Assembly (NCBI RefSeq): GCF_000758545.1
Contig: NZ_CP009279.1
Coordinates: 5,394,001 to 5,458,000 of the forward strand
From: Paenibacillus sp. FSL H7-0737
GTDB taxonomy: Bacteria > Bacillota > Bacilli > Paenibacillales > Paenibacillaceae
Direction: 5' to 3'
Length of the DNA stretch: 64,000 bases
A program made the translations under genes and the position numbers. Positions 29,068 to 36,265 of the stretch are shown piece after piece. The notes under the pieces were generated by a model. It saw only the letters and a program-made list of their open reading frames with translations. It was not told the origin of the DNA and ran no database searches. The first letter of the stretch is position 1. Every line of letters starts with the position of its first letter.

Positions 29068-29658
29068 TTAAGATTTCATCGGTGAAGAAAGAACCTGGTC
29101 AATAAGCCCATATTCCTTGGCTTCTTCCGCGCTCATGAAGTTATCGCGGTCTGTGTCCCGTTCGATTTTTTCAAGGGGCTGACCTGTGCGATCTACATAA
29201 ATTTGATTCAACTTCTGTTTCGTCTTGAGGATCCAATCGGTATGAATCCAAATGTCGGACGCTTGACCTTGAACACCACCGAGCGGTTGATGAATCATAA
29301 CTTCGCTGTTAGTCAGCGCGTATCTTTTGCCCGGAGCCCCAGCTGTTAAAAGGAGCGATCCCATGCTTGCCGCCATCCCTACACAAATGGTTGAAACATC
29401 CGGTTTGATATATTGCATCGTATCGTATATACCCATGCCGGCTGTTACTGAACCACCGGGTGAGTTGAGGTACAAGTGAATGTCCTTCTCGGGATCATCT
29501 GCTGCAAGGAACAGCAGTTGAGCAATAACCAGATTGGCGACATCATCGTCAATCGCACTGCTTAAGAAAATAATGCGATCCTTGAGCAATCTGGAATAGA
29601 TATCGTATGAACGTTCCCCACGACTTGTTGATTCCACAACCATTGGTACCAGACTCAT
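29068..29658 (-). CDS. clpP: ATP-dependent Clp protease proteolytic subunit
   Basis: 196 residues. The catalytic triad is visible: serine in CVGMAASMGSLLLTAG, histidine in VMIHQPLGGVQGQ, and aspartate in RDTDRDNFMSAEEAKEYG. The N-terminus MSLVPMVVESTSRGERSYDI is the usual processed leader and axial loop. Upstream, TTGAAA, 16 bp, TATAGA may be a promoter. I looked for a CtsR heptad repeat and did not find one. It is the first gene of the clpP-clpX unit and follows the tig terminator. Confidence 0.97.
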   Translation of the reverse strand: MSLVPMVVESTSRGERSYDIYSRLLKDRIIFLSSAIDDDVANLVIAQLLFLAADDPEKDIHLYLNSPGGSVTAGMGIYDTMQYIKPDVSTICVGMAASMGSLLLTAGAPGKRYALTNSEVMIHQPLGGVQGQASDIWIHTDWILKTKQKLNQIYVDRTGQPLEKIERDTDRDNFMSAEEAKEYGLIDQVLSSPMKS

Positions 29659-29851
29659 GCCACCAACCTCTTTTCTCTATACAGATTAGTCTTATCGTTT
29701 CAAAAATATTTTAACACGTTCACGGCCCGATGTCATTTTTTCACTACAGCAGACCTGTCCACCGCTTGTGATAGTGACGTCATCACGCCAATTTCCTTAA
29801 TACCATACGCTCATACGGATACCTATGTAATCACATATATCTGTGCCCGAG

Positions 29852-29890
29852 GATAAAAATAAGGCACGTAACGAAACTTACGTGCCTTAT
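29852..29890 (-). terminator. Intrinsic terminator after tig
   Basis: On the minus strand ATAAGGCACGTAA and its exact complement form a 13-bp stem with a 6-nt loop, followed by a short T-run (TTTTTA). It lies about 55 nt after the tig stop. Confidence 0.9.
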
Positions 29891-29942
29891 CATATCTGTA
29901 TGGAGGCCGATTGCTCGGCCGTTCTAGGTAGTTTAAAAAATC

Positions 29943-31274
29943 TTACTCAGCTTTAGTGTCTTCAGCAGCTGCTTCTTCTACTGCTTCAACTTCTACACTA
30001 TTGCTAACAAGGAAATCAATGGTTTTGCGCAAAGAAAGTTCTTCGCTCAAGCTGCCCAGTGAACCGTTAGCTGCCAAGATGCTGCGAATTTCTTCTGGAG
30101 TACGTTTGTAAGCTTCAGCCATAGTAGCCAACTCTTCGTTAACTTCTTCTTCGGAAACTTCAATGTTCTCTTGTTTAGCGATAACTTCCAGTACCAGGTT
30201 GTTGCGAACGCGTTTTTCAGCATCGCCTTTCATTTGGTTCTGCAAGTCTTCACGAGTTTGACCCGAGAAGCTAAGGAACATATCCATGTTCATACCTTGT
30301 TGACGAAGACGAGTGTCGAAGTCACGAACCATGTTCTCAACTTCGCTGTTGATCATTGCTTCAGGGATCTCAACTTCAGCGTTTGCTGCTGCTTTATCAA
30401 CAACTGCGTTCTCGCGAAGGCCTTTCAGTTCATCCTGTTTACGGGATTCGAGCTGAGCTTTCAGATCTGCTTTGTACTCTTCCAAAGTTTCGAATTCACT
30501 TACATCTTTAGCGAACTCATCATCAAGCGCAGGAAGTTGTTTGCGTTTGATTTCGTGCAGTTTTACTTTGAATACTGCTTTCTTACCCGCAAGGTTCTCT
30601 GCATGGTATTCTTCAGGGAAAGTAACTTCAACATCTTTGAAATCTCCAGTGGACATTCCCACTACTTGCTCTTCAAATCCAGGAATGAAGGAGTTGCTAC
30701 CAAGTTCAAGAGAATGACGCTCAGCTTTTCCGCCTTCGAACGGTACGTCATCAACATATCCGTCAAAATCGATCACAGCGATGTCGCCGTTAGCTGCTGC
30801 TTCTTCTTCAACTACTACGAGTTCAGCATGACGCTCTTGCAGACGAGCAAGCTCAGCGCTCAGCTCTTCTTCAGTCACTTCAGCTTTTTGTACTGGAACT
30901 TCCAGACCTTTGTAATCGCCGAGCTTCACTTCAGGTTTAACCGTGATCTTCGCTTTGAAGATAAAGGATTGACCTTTAGCAAATTGCTCAATATCAACTT
31001 CAGGACGGTCTACAGGGAAGATGTCAGTTTGTTCAACTGCTTCACCGTAAGCCTCAGGAAGAAGAATGTCGATTGCATCTTGGTACAAGCTTTCTACACC
31101 AAAACGGGATTCAAAGATCGGGCGTGGCACTTTACCTTTACGGAAGCCTGGTACATTAGCTTTCTTAACGACTTTGTTAAAAGCTTTATCAAGTGCTGCT
31201 GCAACGCGTTCTGCGTCAACTTCTACTTCAAGAACTCCAAGGTTCTTCTCTATTTTTTCCCATGTTGCTTTCAT
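29943..31274 (-). CDS. tig: Trigger factor (ribosome-associated chaperone, PPIase)
   Basis: 443 residues. The N-terminal ribosome-binding domain contains the signature VPGFRKGKVPRPIFESRFG. The central FKBP-like PPIase domain spans about residues 165-245 (VIDFDGYVDDVPFEGGKAER, then GFEEQVVGMSTGD). A long helical C-terminal substrate-binding domain follows. Start ATG has GGAGGG 11 nt upstream. It is separated from the ysoA-position gene by about 100 bp and is followed by a strong terminator, matching tig placement next to clp and lon in other Bacillales. Confidence 0.97.
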   Translation of the reverse strand: MKATWEKIEKNLGVLEVEVDAERVAAALDKAFNKVVKKANVPGFRKGKVPRPIFESRFGVESLYQDAIDILLPEAYGEAVEQTDIFPVDRPEVDIEQFAKGQSFIFKAKITVKPEVKLGDYKGLEVPVQKAEVTEEELSAELARLQERHAELVVVEEEAAANGDIAVIDFDGYVDDVPFEGGKAERHSLELGSNSFIPGFEEQVVGMSTGDFKDVEVTFPEEYHAENLAGKKAVFKVKLHEIKRKQLPALDDEFAKDVSEFETLEEYKADLKAQLESRKQDELKGLRENAVVDKAAANAEVEIPEAMINSEVENMVRDFDTRLRQQGMNMDMFLSFSGQTREDLQNQMKGDAEKRVRNNLVLEVIAKQENIEVSEEEVNEELATMAEAYKRTPEEIRSILAANGSLGSLSEELSLRKTIDFLVSNSVEVEAVEEAAAEDTKAE

Positions 31275-31372
31275 ATTATACTTTTCCCTCCAAAATATAG
31301 GTTCACAAGTTTACTTCAAAAAATGATACAATCCACGCACAGAATAACCATTATATTATATACAACATTACT

Positions 31373-32305
31373 TTATTTATCAAGTAGAGAAGTCTTTACA
31401 AAACCCTTGAGCGCACGATATGCCCCCTCAAATTGAAAGCGCATGCCGTCTGTAATGCCGTACATTCCACGAGTCTCCTCCTCTTGCCGTGTACCGTTTA
31501 AGCTCTCAGATACAAACTGGTGTAACGCCCCCGCCCAAATATCTAGTAGCGCGTCTTCCCCATCCAGTATTTTCCGATACTCTTCCGATCCATAAATCGA
31601 CATGACGAACTGGCCCCAGAGCTCCTGTGCAAAATAATACAGCGTAGGCTCATGTATCTCCGCCTGCTCGGCTATCCGCTCGAGCACCTGACTCACCTGC
31701 GGCGGAAAATCCTCTGTCTGCAGCGGTACACTTTCAATCTCTACAATTGCTGTTTCGTGACCCCGAATCAGATTCACTGTTCCCTGCATCCCACGCCGCC
31801 GAAGGGTCTGCAGGGTCCGAAATTGCAGCAGTGGGTGAACATTATCCCCCTGCAGCCATGCCGTCAGCGCCTCATCGACTCCGCCGCCTTCCAGATATGA
31901 AAGCTGCTCTAGTGCTAGGATTGTCGCCTCTGACAGCGGCTCATTCATTATCCGCTGCAGCAGCTTTTGAGGATACCCCGCATCCTCAGTCATTTTTGAT
32001 TTGGCCAAGAAACGGGCCATATCTTCTTCCCTTAAATCTTCGTCTTCGGGGTGAACGGCTCCTTCCGCATCTCCATTCTGAGAGGCGTAGGGGAAAGCTG
32101 TTTCGAGCCATTCCAGCAGAGACCGCCATTCCTCGTAATTTCGTTCTTCCTGTCCTTGACACTGCAACAAAAAACGCAGCAGCTCCATCGCTTCCCCGTA
32201 TCGTTCACTCTCCAGCATCACCGTAAGCTGGATTTGATAATAGTCCAGTGTCTTGGGAAACAGGACGATATTCTCTTTTGTGGCGGGGGAATCTGAATCT
32301 TTAAT
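31373..32305 (-). CDS. Conserved hypothetical protein in the ysoA position; probable ATT start
   Basis: 310 residues if translation starts at the ATT at 32303-32305. The first in-frame conventional codons (GTG at 32221, ATG at 32218) are 28 codons inside an open frame and lack a ribosome site. In contrast, AAGGAGGTG at 32312-32319 lies 5-6 nt before the ATT, and an in-frame stop lies just upstream at 32318-32320. The protein would begin M-KDSDSPATKENIVLFPKTL. It is acidic and helical, with repeats resembling TPR or HEAT segments (LLRFLLQCQGQEERNYEEWR, then LLQFRTLQTLRRRGMQGT). Bacillus subtilis has the TPR-like ysoA in this place next to tig, so this is a positional counterpart. Its function is unknown. 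Confidence 0.8.
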   Translation of the reverse strand: MKDSDSPATKENIVLFPKTLDYYQIQLTVMLESERYGEAMELLRFLLQCQGQEERNYEEWRSLLEWLETAFPYASQNGDAEGAVHPEDEDLREEDMARFLAKSKMTEDAGYPQKLLQRIMNEPLSEATILALEQLSYLEGGGVDEALTAWLQGDNVHPLLQFRTLQTLRRRGMQGTVNLIRGHETAIVEIESVPLQTEDFPPQVSQVLERIAEQAEIHEPTLYYFAQELWGQFVMSIYGSEEYRKILDGEDALLDIWAGALHQFVSESLNGTRQEEETRGMYGITDGMRFQFEGAYRALKGFVKTSLLDK

Positions 32306-32402
32306 GAGGGCACCTCCTTATAGCTAATTATGTGAATTGAATTCTAAAACGTCATAAATGTTATTAAGACCTTAAGCTTCTTCCGAAACTTAATAATTGT
32401 AG

Positions 32403-32431
32403 ATTATAGCATACCCCGTACTCTTTTTAAA
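32403..32431 (-). promoter_or_regulatory. Extended -10 promoter of the ysoA-position gene
   Basis: On the minus strand TGCTATAAT is a consensus extended -10 (TATAAT at 32403-32408). A weak -35 TTTAAA lies 17 bp upstream. It gives a leader of about 90 nt before the ATT start. It is divergent from, and partly abuts, the tRNA promoter. Confidence 0.65.
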
Positions 32432-32438
32432 AAACAGC

Positions 32439-32467
32439 TTGAAAAACATCGACGTACATGATATGAT
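32439..32467 (+). promoter_or_regulatory. Promoter of tRNA-Arg
   Basis: TTGAAA (-35) and TATGAT (-10) are separated by exactly 17 bp. Transcription would start about 25 nt before the tRNA. Confidence 0.75.
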
Positions 32468-32498
32468 AACTCCTGCTTGCTTTTCAGCCAGCAATCAT

Positions 32499-32572
32499 GT
32501 CCCGGTAGCTCAGCTGGATAGAGCATGCGCCTTCTAAGCGCACGGTCAGGGGTTCGAATCCCTTCCGGGACG
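32499..32572 (+). tRNA. tRNA-Arg (anticodon TCT)
   Basis: A 74-nt cloverleaf. The acceptor stem GTCCCGG pairs with CCGGGAC, with discriminator G. The D-arm region is TAGCTCAGCTGGATAGAGCA. The anticodon stem TGCGC/GCGCA encloses the loop CTTCTAA, giving anticodon TCT (reads AGA and AGG). The T-arm has GGTTCGAATCC. No CCA is encoded. It is a single tRNA followed by an intrinsic terminator. Confidence 0.98.
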
Positions 32573-32580
32573 TCAGAGTA

Positions 32581-32608
32581 ACAGCCTTCCTTCGGGGAGG
32601 CTGTTTTT
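32581..32608 (+). terminator. Intrinsic terminator after tRNA-Arg
   Basis: ACAGCCTTCC and GGGAGGCTGT form the stem with a TTCG-type tetraloop, followed by TTTTT, directly after the tRNA. Confidence 0.92.
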
Positions 32609-32689
32609 GCGTTCAGGGGATGCGAACCAGTGGGAGGGCCTAGCCCTAGGGACAGAGCTAGGAGCAGAGCCTAGGGCTTAGGGTTCCAT
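32609..32689. other. Short CCTAGG-rich non-coding segment
   Basis: Several overlapping near-palindromes built on CCTAG (CCTAGCCCTAGG, then CCTAGGGCTTAGG) lie between the tRNA terminator and the degenerate repeats. No coding potential was seen. Confidence 0.4.
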
Positions 32690-32757
32690 GAGGCTCAGGC
32701 TTTGATGTAGCTCACTCTTTAATGGAGTTCAGACTTCTATAGAGCTCAAGCTTCGTC
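32690..32757. repeat. Degenerate ~17-bp tandem repeat
   Basis: About four units with a recurring AGCTCA-like core (AGGCTCA, AGCTCAC, AGTTCAG, AGCTCAA) spaced 17-18 bp apart. It is too degenerate to call a functional array. It is part of a repeat-rich gap. Confidence 0.5.
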
Positions 32758-32841
32758 AAGTCCCCTACTACGTTTTACACCCACGTAGCAGTCAGATTAT
32801 TAGGCAACGTTCAATCTTAGGTTCCACCTAACTCGAACACT

Positions 32842-33031
32842 TTAATTGTATTTTGTGCAACTAAAAGGTTCCCTTTGACCTCAACAACTCGGTTTAACTG
32901 CATTCCGTACACTTATATTCTCTGATTTACTCCTAGAATGTCATTTTCTCCATTTTTAGTTGCACAAAGTACAATTAATCCTAAATAAATCCTACACCAT
33001 GATAAATAACTGCATAAAGTGCAACTAAAGC
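32842..33031. repeat. Inverted/direct repeat family (TTGTGCAACTAAAA core)
   Basis: AATTGTATTTTGTGCAACTA at 32844 recurs in inverted orientation at 32953-32978 (TTTTTAGTTGCACAAAGTAC), and a shorter direct copy, AAAGTGCAACTAAAG, ends near 33030. The arms match over about 23 bases with one or two differences. It looks like a copy of an interspersed intergenic repeat, not a terminator, since there is no T-run and the arms are about 85 bp apart. Confidence 0.7.
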
Positions 33032-33043
33032 CACCCCTAACAC

Positions 33044-33128
33044 CATTACTCATTACTCATTACTTATTACTCATTACTCATCACTCATTACTCATTACTC
33101 ATTACTCATTACTCATTACTCATTACTC
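33044..33128. repeat. Heptanucleotide tandem repeat (CATTACT)n
   Basis: About twelve copies of CATTACT with two single-base variants (TATTACT, CATCACT). It lies in non-coding DNA just before a decayed sigma-factor fragment. Such arrays vary in copy number by slippage. A repetitive frame through it (LLITHYS...) is an artefact. Confidence 0.92.
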
Positions 33129-33147
33129 ACCACATTATCCTTTATCC

Positions 33148-33262
33148 TTTGAGGAAATCGAGGCACATTACGAAAAAGTGTTTTTACTATTCGTATGCTG
33201 GGAAGCAGGAGCACGCGGAAGTAATAGTGCAGGATGTGTTTGTGCGAATATTATCAATTTAG
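33148..33262 (+). pseudogene. Decayed ECF sigma-factor N-terminal fragment
   Basis: One frame reads FEEIEAHYEKVFLLFVCW. After a frame change at about 33200 the next frame reads GKQEHAEVIVQDVFVRILSI and stops. Together these match the region 2 pattern of ECF sigma-70 factors (HYEKVF..., G-x-x-x-x-AE-x-x-VQDVFVRI). There is no start with a ribosome site, no region 4, and the end is truncated by TAG. It is a remnant and not a functional gene. The call rests on motif resemblance. Confidence 0.6.
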
Positions 33263-33372
33263 ACTGAAAGTGAAATGTGCGATATTGTCTCAGCCCTGCC
33301 ACGAGTGTTTCGCGAGGTTATTCCTTTGGCCGTATCCGGAGGGAATGCTACATTAAATAATTCATCATAAGA
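33263..33372. other. Gap between sigma fragment and pst terminator
   Basis: No gene, clear repeat or regulatory element was seen here. Confidence 0.4.
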
Positions 33373-33415
33373 AAACAAAAAAAACGGCCACCCACAGATA
33401 TCCATTGCCGGGTGA
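33373..33415 (-). terminator. Intrinsic terminator after pstA
   Basis: On the minus strand GTCACCC pairs with GGGTGGC around a long loop, followed by GTTTTTTTT. It is placed about 30 nt after the pstA stop and shows that the visible pst unit ends without pstB. Confidence 0.75.
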
Positions 33416-33441
33416 CAGTTTTTACGTACCTATTGAACGAA

Positions 33442-34323
33442 TTAGTGTCCTTTGCGGCGATTTCCCAGCCACAGCGGAAATCGAAATACAAAATTGATAA
33501 ACAAAACTACAAATACAAGTACGGCTGCCGACTTATCAGCAATTTGACGCGCATCTTCTACAATCGCCTCGGATTGTACATACCAAAGGTGTACGGCCAG
33601 TGTTTCACCCGGCGAGAACAGATTGAAATCCCACATTTCTCCCGAGGTACTGAGACCAGCGGTAAGGATAATAACCGCAGACTCCCCGAAGGCGCGTCCA
33701 GCAACGAGACAAATCCCAGTAACAATGGCAGACATTGCAACAGGCAGGACTACCGTGCGGATCACGTGGAATTTAGTCATCCCAAGCGCATAACCAGCCT
33801 CGCGGATCTCCCCGGGGACAGCACGTACCGCTTCCTCTGTCACTCGCGCAAGCATAGGTAGATTCAGCAGTGCCAAGCTGACGCCTCCGCCAAGAATCGT
33901 CAGACCGATATCGAAATATTCCGCAAAAATCGCGAGTCCGAGCATACCGAACACAATCGACGGTACCGATGACAGAGATTCTACGCAAATACGTAGTGCG
34001 CCTGTAAATTTATTGTCTGGTGCATATTCAGCCATATAGATTCCCGCACCTAAACCAATTGGAACGGAAATAAACAGCGAGATGAACAAAATGTAAAAGG
34101 AGTTAAACAGCACCGGGCCAATCCCACCACCTGCGTCAATCTCTTCAGGCTGTTTAATCAAGAAATCGGGCCGAAGTGCCGGTAAACCTTTACTAAGAAT
34201 CGTGAAGAGCAGCCAGAAGATCAGCAGCATGACTAAAGCCCCAAGCGTATAAAACCCTATGGTTGCAATTTTATTGTTTCTTTGAGCACGCGCTGTATGC
34301 TTTGTACTTGCGAATCCGTTCAC
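33442..34323 (-). CDS. pstA: Phosphate ABC transporter permease PstA
   Basis: 293 residues with six predicted membrane helices (IGFYTLGALVMLLIFWLLFT first). It is one half of the PstCA channel for high-affinity phosphate uptake. The EAA-type cytoplasmic loop is EIREAGYALGMTKFHVIRTV, and PSIVFGMLGLAIFAEYF is a conserved family segment. It overlaps pstC by 4 bp (ATGA-type). The gene ends at a terminator, and no ATPase gene follows. Confidence 0.95.
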   Translation of the reverse strand: MNGFASTKHTARAQRNNKIATIGFYTLGALVMLLIFWLLFTILSKGLPALRPDFLIKQPEEIDAGGGIGPVLFNSFYILFISLFISVPIGLGAGIYMAEYAPDNKFTGALRICVESLSSVPSIVFGMLGLAIFAEYFDIGLTILGGGVSLALLNLPMLARVTEEAVRAVPGEIREAGYALGMTKFHVIRTVVLPVAMSAIVTGICLVAGRAFGESAVIILTAGLSTSGEMWDFNLFSPGETLAVHLWYVQSEAIVEDARQIADKSAAVLVFVVLFINFVFRFPLWLGNRRKGH

Positions 34324-35267
34324 GCTGCATCCCTCCTTTTTCTACCCAGCACGCGGATGATCAGAATTAATACAAATGATATTACTAGCAGGAGAAATGC
34401 CATCATATGTAGCGCATAGTTCCATGTAGAGTCAAACTCTACATTGGAGATTTGCATAACGATGTTACTAGTCAGCACCGATGCTGGCGTGAATAACGTC
34501 TTCGCCAATTGCGGTGTATTCCCGATAACCATAACTACAGCCATCGTCTCACCCACAGCACGAGTCATACCTAGAATAACCGCAGAGATAATTCCCCGGC
34601 TAGCCGCAGGCAGTACTACACGCATGATGACCTGTAAACGGGTAGATCCAAGCGCATATGCAGCATCCCGATATTTGCGCGGTACAGAGACAATGGCATC
34701 ATCACTGATTCGGCAAATCGTTGGCAGCACCATTAATGCGAGCACAAGTGCAGCGGCTAACAAACCATCACCTAAGCTCTCCCCACTAATTCTGCGCAAG
34801 AAAGGAAGTAATACCGTCAAGCCTATATATCCGTAAACAATTGAAGGAATACCTACCAATAAATCTAGCACTGGACGGATAAAAGTCTTCATCCATTTTG
34901 GAGCAATCTCTGCACAAAGTACTGCCATCCCTACCGAAATAGGAACTGCGATCAGCAGCGTTAATGCAGTTAGTGAAAGTGTATTTACAATGAAGGCAGC
35001 CGCTCCAAAAGAATCCTCTTCCGGCGTCCAGTTAAAGGAAAAGAAAAAGTCCGCAGGCGAGAGATGGCCGAACAGAAGCATAGCCGTTTTGCCGATAAAT
35101 AGAATTACAAGTCCAAGCACGAAGCAAAGCGCAAGAATGCTGAATAAAAAATAAAACTTAAACAATTTGTTGCTAAACAAATGTCTACCATGACGTTTGG
35201 GATTAGCGCTAACCTGCGTTACGCTCTCTTTTCCCCTAGTTGCCAAGCCTTGGACTGGTGCCCCCAT
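34320..35267 (-). CDS. pstC: Phosphate ABC transporter permease PstC
   Basis: 315 residues from the chosen start. Six membrane helices, the conserved FNWTPEEDSFGAAAFIVNTL periplasmic-side segment, GIPSIVYGYIGLTVLLPFL, and the EAA-like loop KYRDAAYALGSTRLQVIMRV. An earlier in-frame start exists eight codons upstream, but the ATG at 35267 sits 5 nt after GGAGGG and is preferred. It follows pstS after a hairpin and pairs with PstA. Confidence 0.95.
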   Translation of the reverse strand: MGAPVQGLATRGKESVTQVSANPKRHGRHLFSNKLFKFYFLFSILALCFVLGLVILFIGKTAMLLFGHLSPADFFFSFNWTPEEDSFGAAAFIVNTLSLTALTLLIAVPISVGMAVLCAEIAPKWMKTFIRPVLDLLVGIPSIVYGYIGLTVLLPFLRRISGESLGDGLLAAALVLALMVLPTICRISDDAIVSVPRKYRDAAYALGSTRLQVIMRVVLPAASRGIISAVILGMTRAVGETMAVVMVIGNTPQLAKTLFTPASVLTSNIVMQISNVEFDSTWNYALHMMAFLLLVISFVLILIIRVLGRKRRDAA

Positions 35268-35282
35268 ACTTTCCCTCCTGTA

Positions 35283-35319
35283 AGCGGCCACCCCCGTATC
35301 AAGATCGGAGCTGGCCGCT
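35283..35319 (-). other. Intercistronic hairpin between pstS and pstC
   Basis: AGCGGCCA and its complement TGGCCGCT form a perfect 8-bp stem, ending just before the pstC ribosome site. There is no T-run, so it is more likely an mRNA-stabilising or attenuating hairpin that keeps pstS transcript above the permease transcript, as seen in other pst operons. Confidence 0.65.
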
Positions 35320-35349
35320 GTTACCGTTCAATATGTTCTTTAGATGTTA

Positions 35350-36210
35350 TTAGCCCTTCATTGCTGCGATCGGAATAAATTTAAGCTTTTTCAGGGAACC
35401 TTGTTGGAACTTCTTGCTTTGTACGTATTCGATGAATTCTTTTGTAGCGCCAGTAGGTTGGCCTTTAGTCATGTAGTAACCATAAGCCCAGATCTTATAA
35501 GATCCATTGATTACGTTATCTGTAGTAGCAGCTATACCGTTGTGTTTAACAGCTTTTACGTCACCACTTACATATACAAGGTCGATATAACCGATAGAGT
35601 TAGGAGTTGTTCCTACGGCAGTCTTCATGTCACCGGATGAACCAGTTTCTTTGTAGTTCTTAGCTTTTTTAACGATATCTCCGCCATCCAAAGCTTTAGC
35701 TTGATAGTTAACGCGTGTACCGGAACCGAAAGAGCGAGTGATAACCACGATGTCAGCATCTGCACCGCCTACTTCTTTCCAGTTCGTGATTTTACCTGCG
35801 AAAATACCTTTAAGCTGTTCAGTTGTAAGGTTATCTACACCAACATTTTTGTTAACGATTGTAGCAAAAGGAATAACTGCTACTTTGTTTGCTACTTGAC
35901 CGTCAAAAGCTTTGAAGCCTGGTACGTCGATGCTAGCATCCCAGTCGCAAGCGCCGATATCAGCGATGCCTTTTTTAACAGCTTGAGGTCCAGTTACTGA
36001 ACCTTTACCTGATGCTGCGATTTTCACTTTAGGGTGCAGCTTTTGGAATTCTTTTGCCGCTTGAAGTGTCAATGGAAGAAGTGCGGTTGAACCGTTAACT
36101 GTGATTTTACCTTTAAGTGAATCGGCTGCTGCTGCAACCCCTGCGAAAGATGCGGTTACCGCAATTACAGCCGTTAGAGCCGTTACTGTTAGCTTTTTGA
36201 AAATCTTCAT
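35350..36210 (-). CDS. pstS: Phosphate-binding protein PstS
   Basis: 286 residues. A signal peptide (KKLTVTALTAVIAVTASFAG, then VAAAADS) precedes the mature domain KITVNGSTALLPLTLQAAKE. Phosphate-binding motifs include NGSTALLPL, SGKGSVTGPQAVKKGIADIG and ITRSFGSGTRVNY. No lipobox cysteine is present, although Gram-positive binding proteins are usually lipid-anchored. The mature protein may be retained another way or released. It is followed by pstC and pstA. I looked for PHO-box repeats (TTAACA-like) upstream and did not find a convincing set. Confidence 0.94.
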   Translation of the reverse strand: MKIFKKLTVTALTAVIAVTASFAGVAAAADSLKGKITVNGSTALLPLTLQAAKEFQKLHPKVKIAASGKGSVTGPQAVKKGIADIGACDWDASIDVPGFKAFDGQVANKVAVIPFATIVNKNVGVDNLTTEQLKGIFAGKITNWKEVGGADADIVVITRSFGSGTRVNYQAKALDGGDIVKKAKNYKETGSSGDMKTAVGTTPNSIGYIDLVYVSGDVKAVKHNGIAATTDNVINGSYKIWAYGYYMTKGQPTGATKEFIEYVQSKKFQQGSLKKLKFIPIAAMKG

Positions 36211-36265
36211 TTGTATTATTTCTCCTCTCGGCTCTACGCCGTTAAAATATGATTAGGGATATTTA

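Noticed and set aside
29659..29760. CtsR or CIRCE control of clpP
   Set aside because: No heptad direct repeat or CIRCE inverted repeat was found by eye upstream of clpP, clpX or lonA.
30171..31436. 421-residue plus-strand frame opposite tig
   Set aside because: Phe-rich and low in family features. tig on the minus strand is a clear, complete gene.
33019..33267. Plus-strand frame through the CATTACT array
   Set aside because: Its first part only translates the heptamer (ITHYSLL repeats). Only the later sigma-like segment has meaning, and it is frameshifted, so it is listed as a pseudogene.
36211..36265. PHO box upstream of pstS
   Set aside because: No set of TTAACA-like repeats at 11-bp spacing. 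The gap is only 55 bp and may be within an operon.
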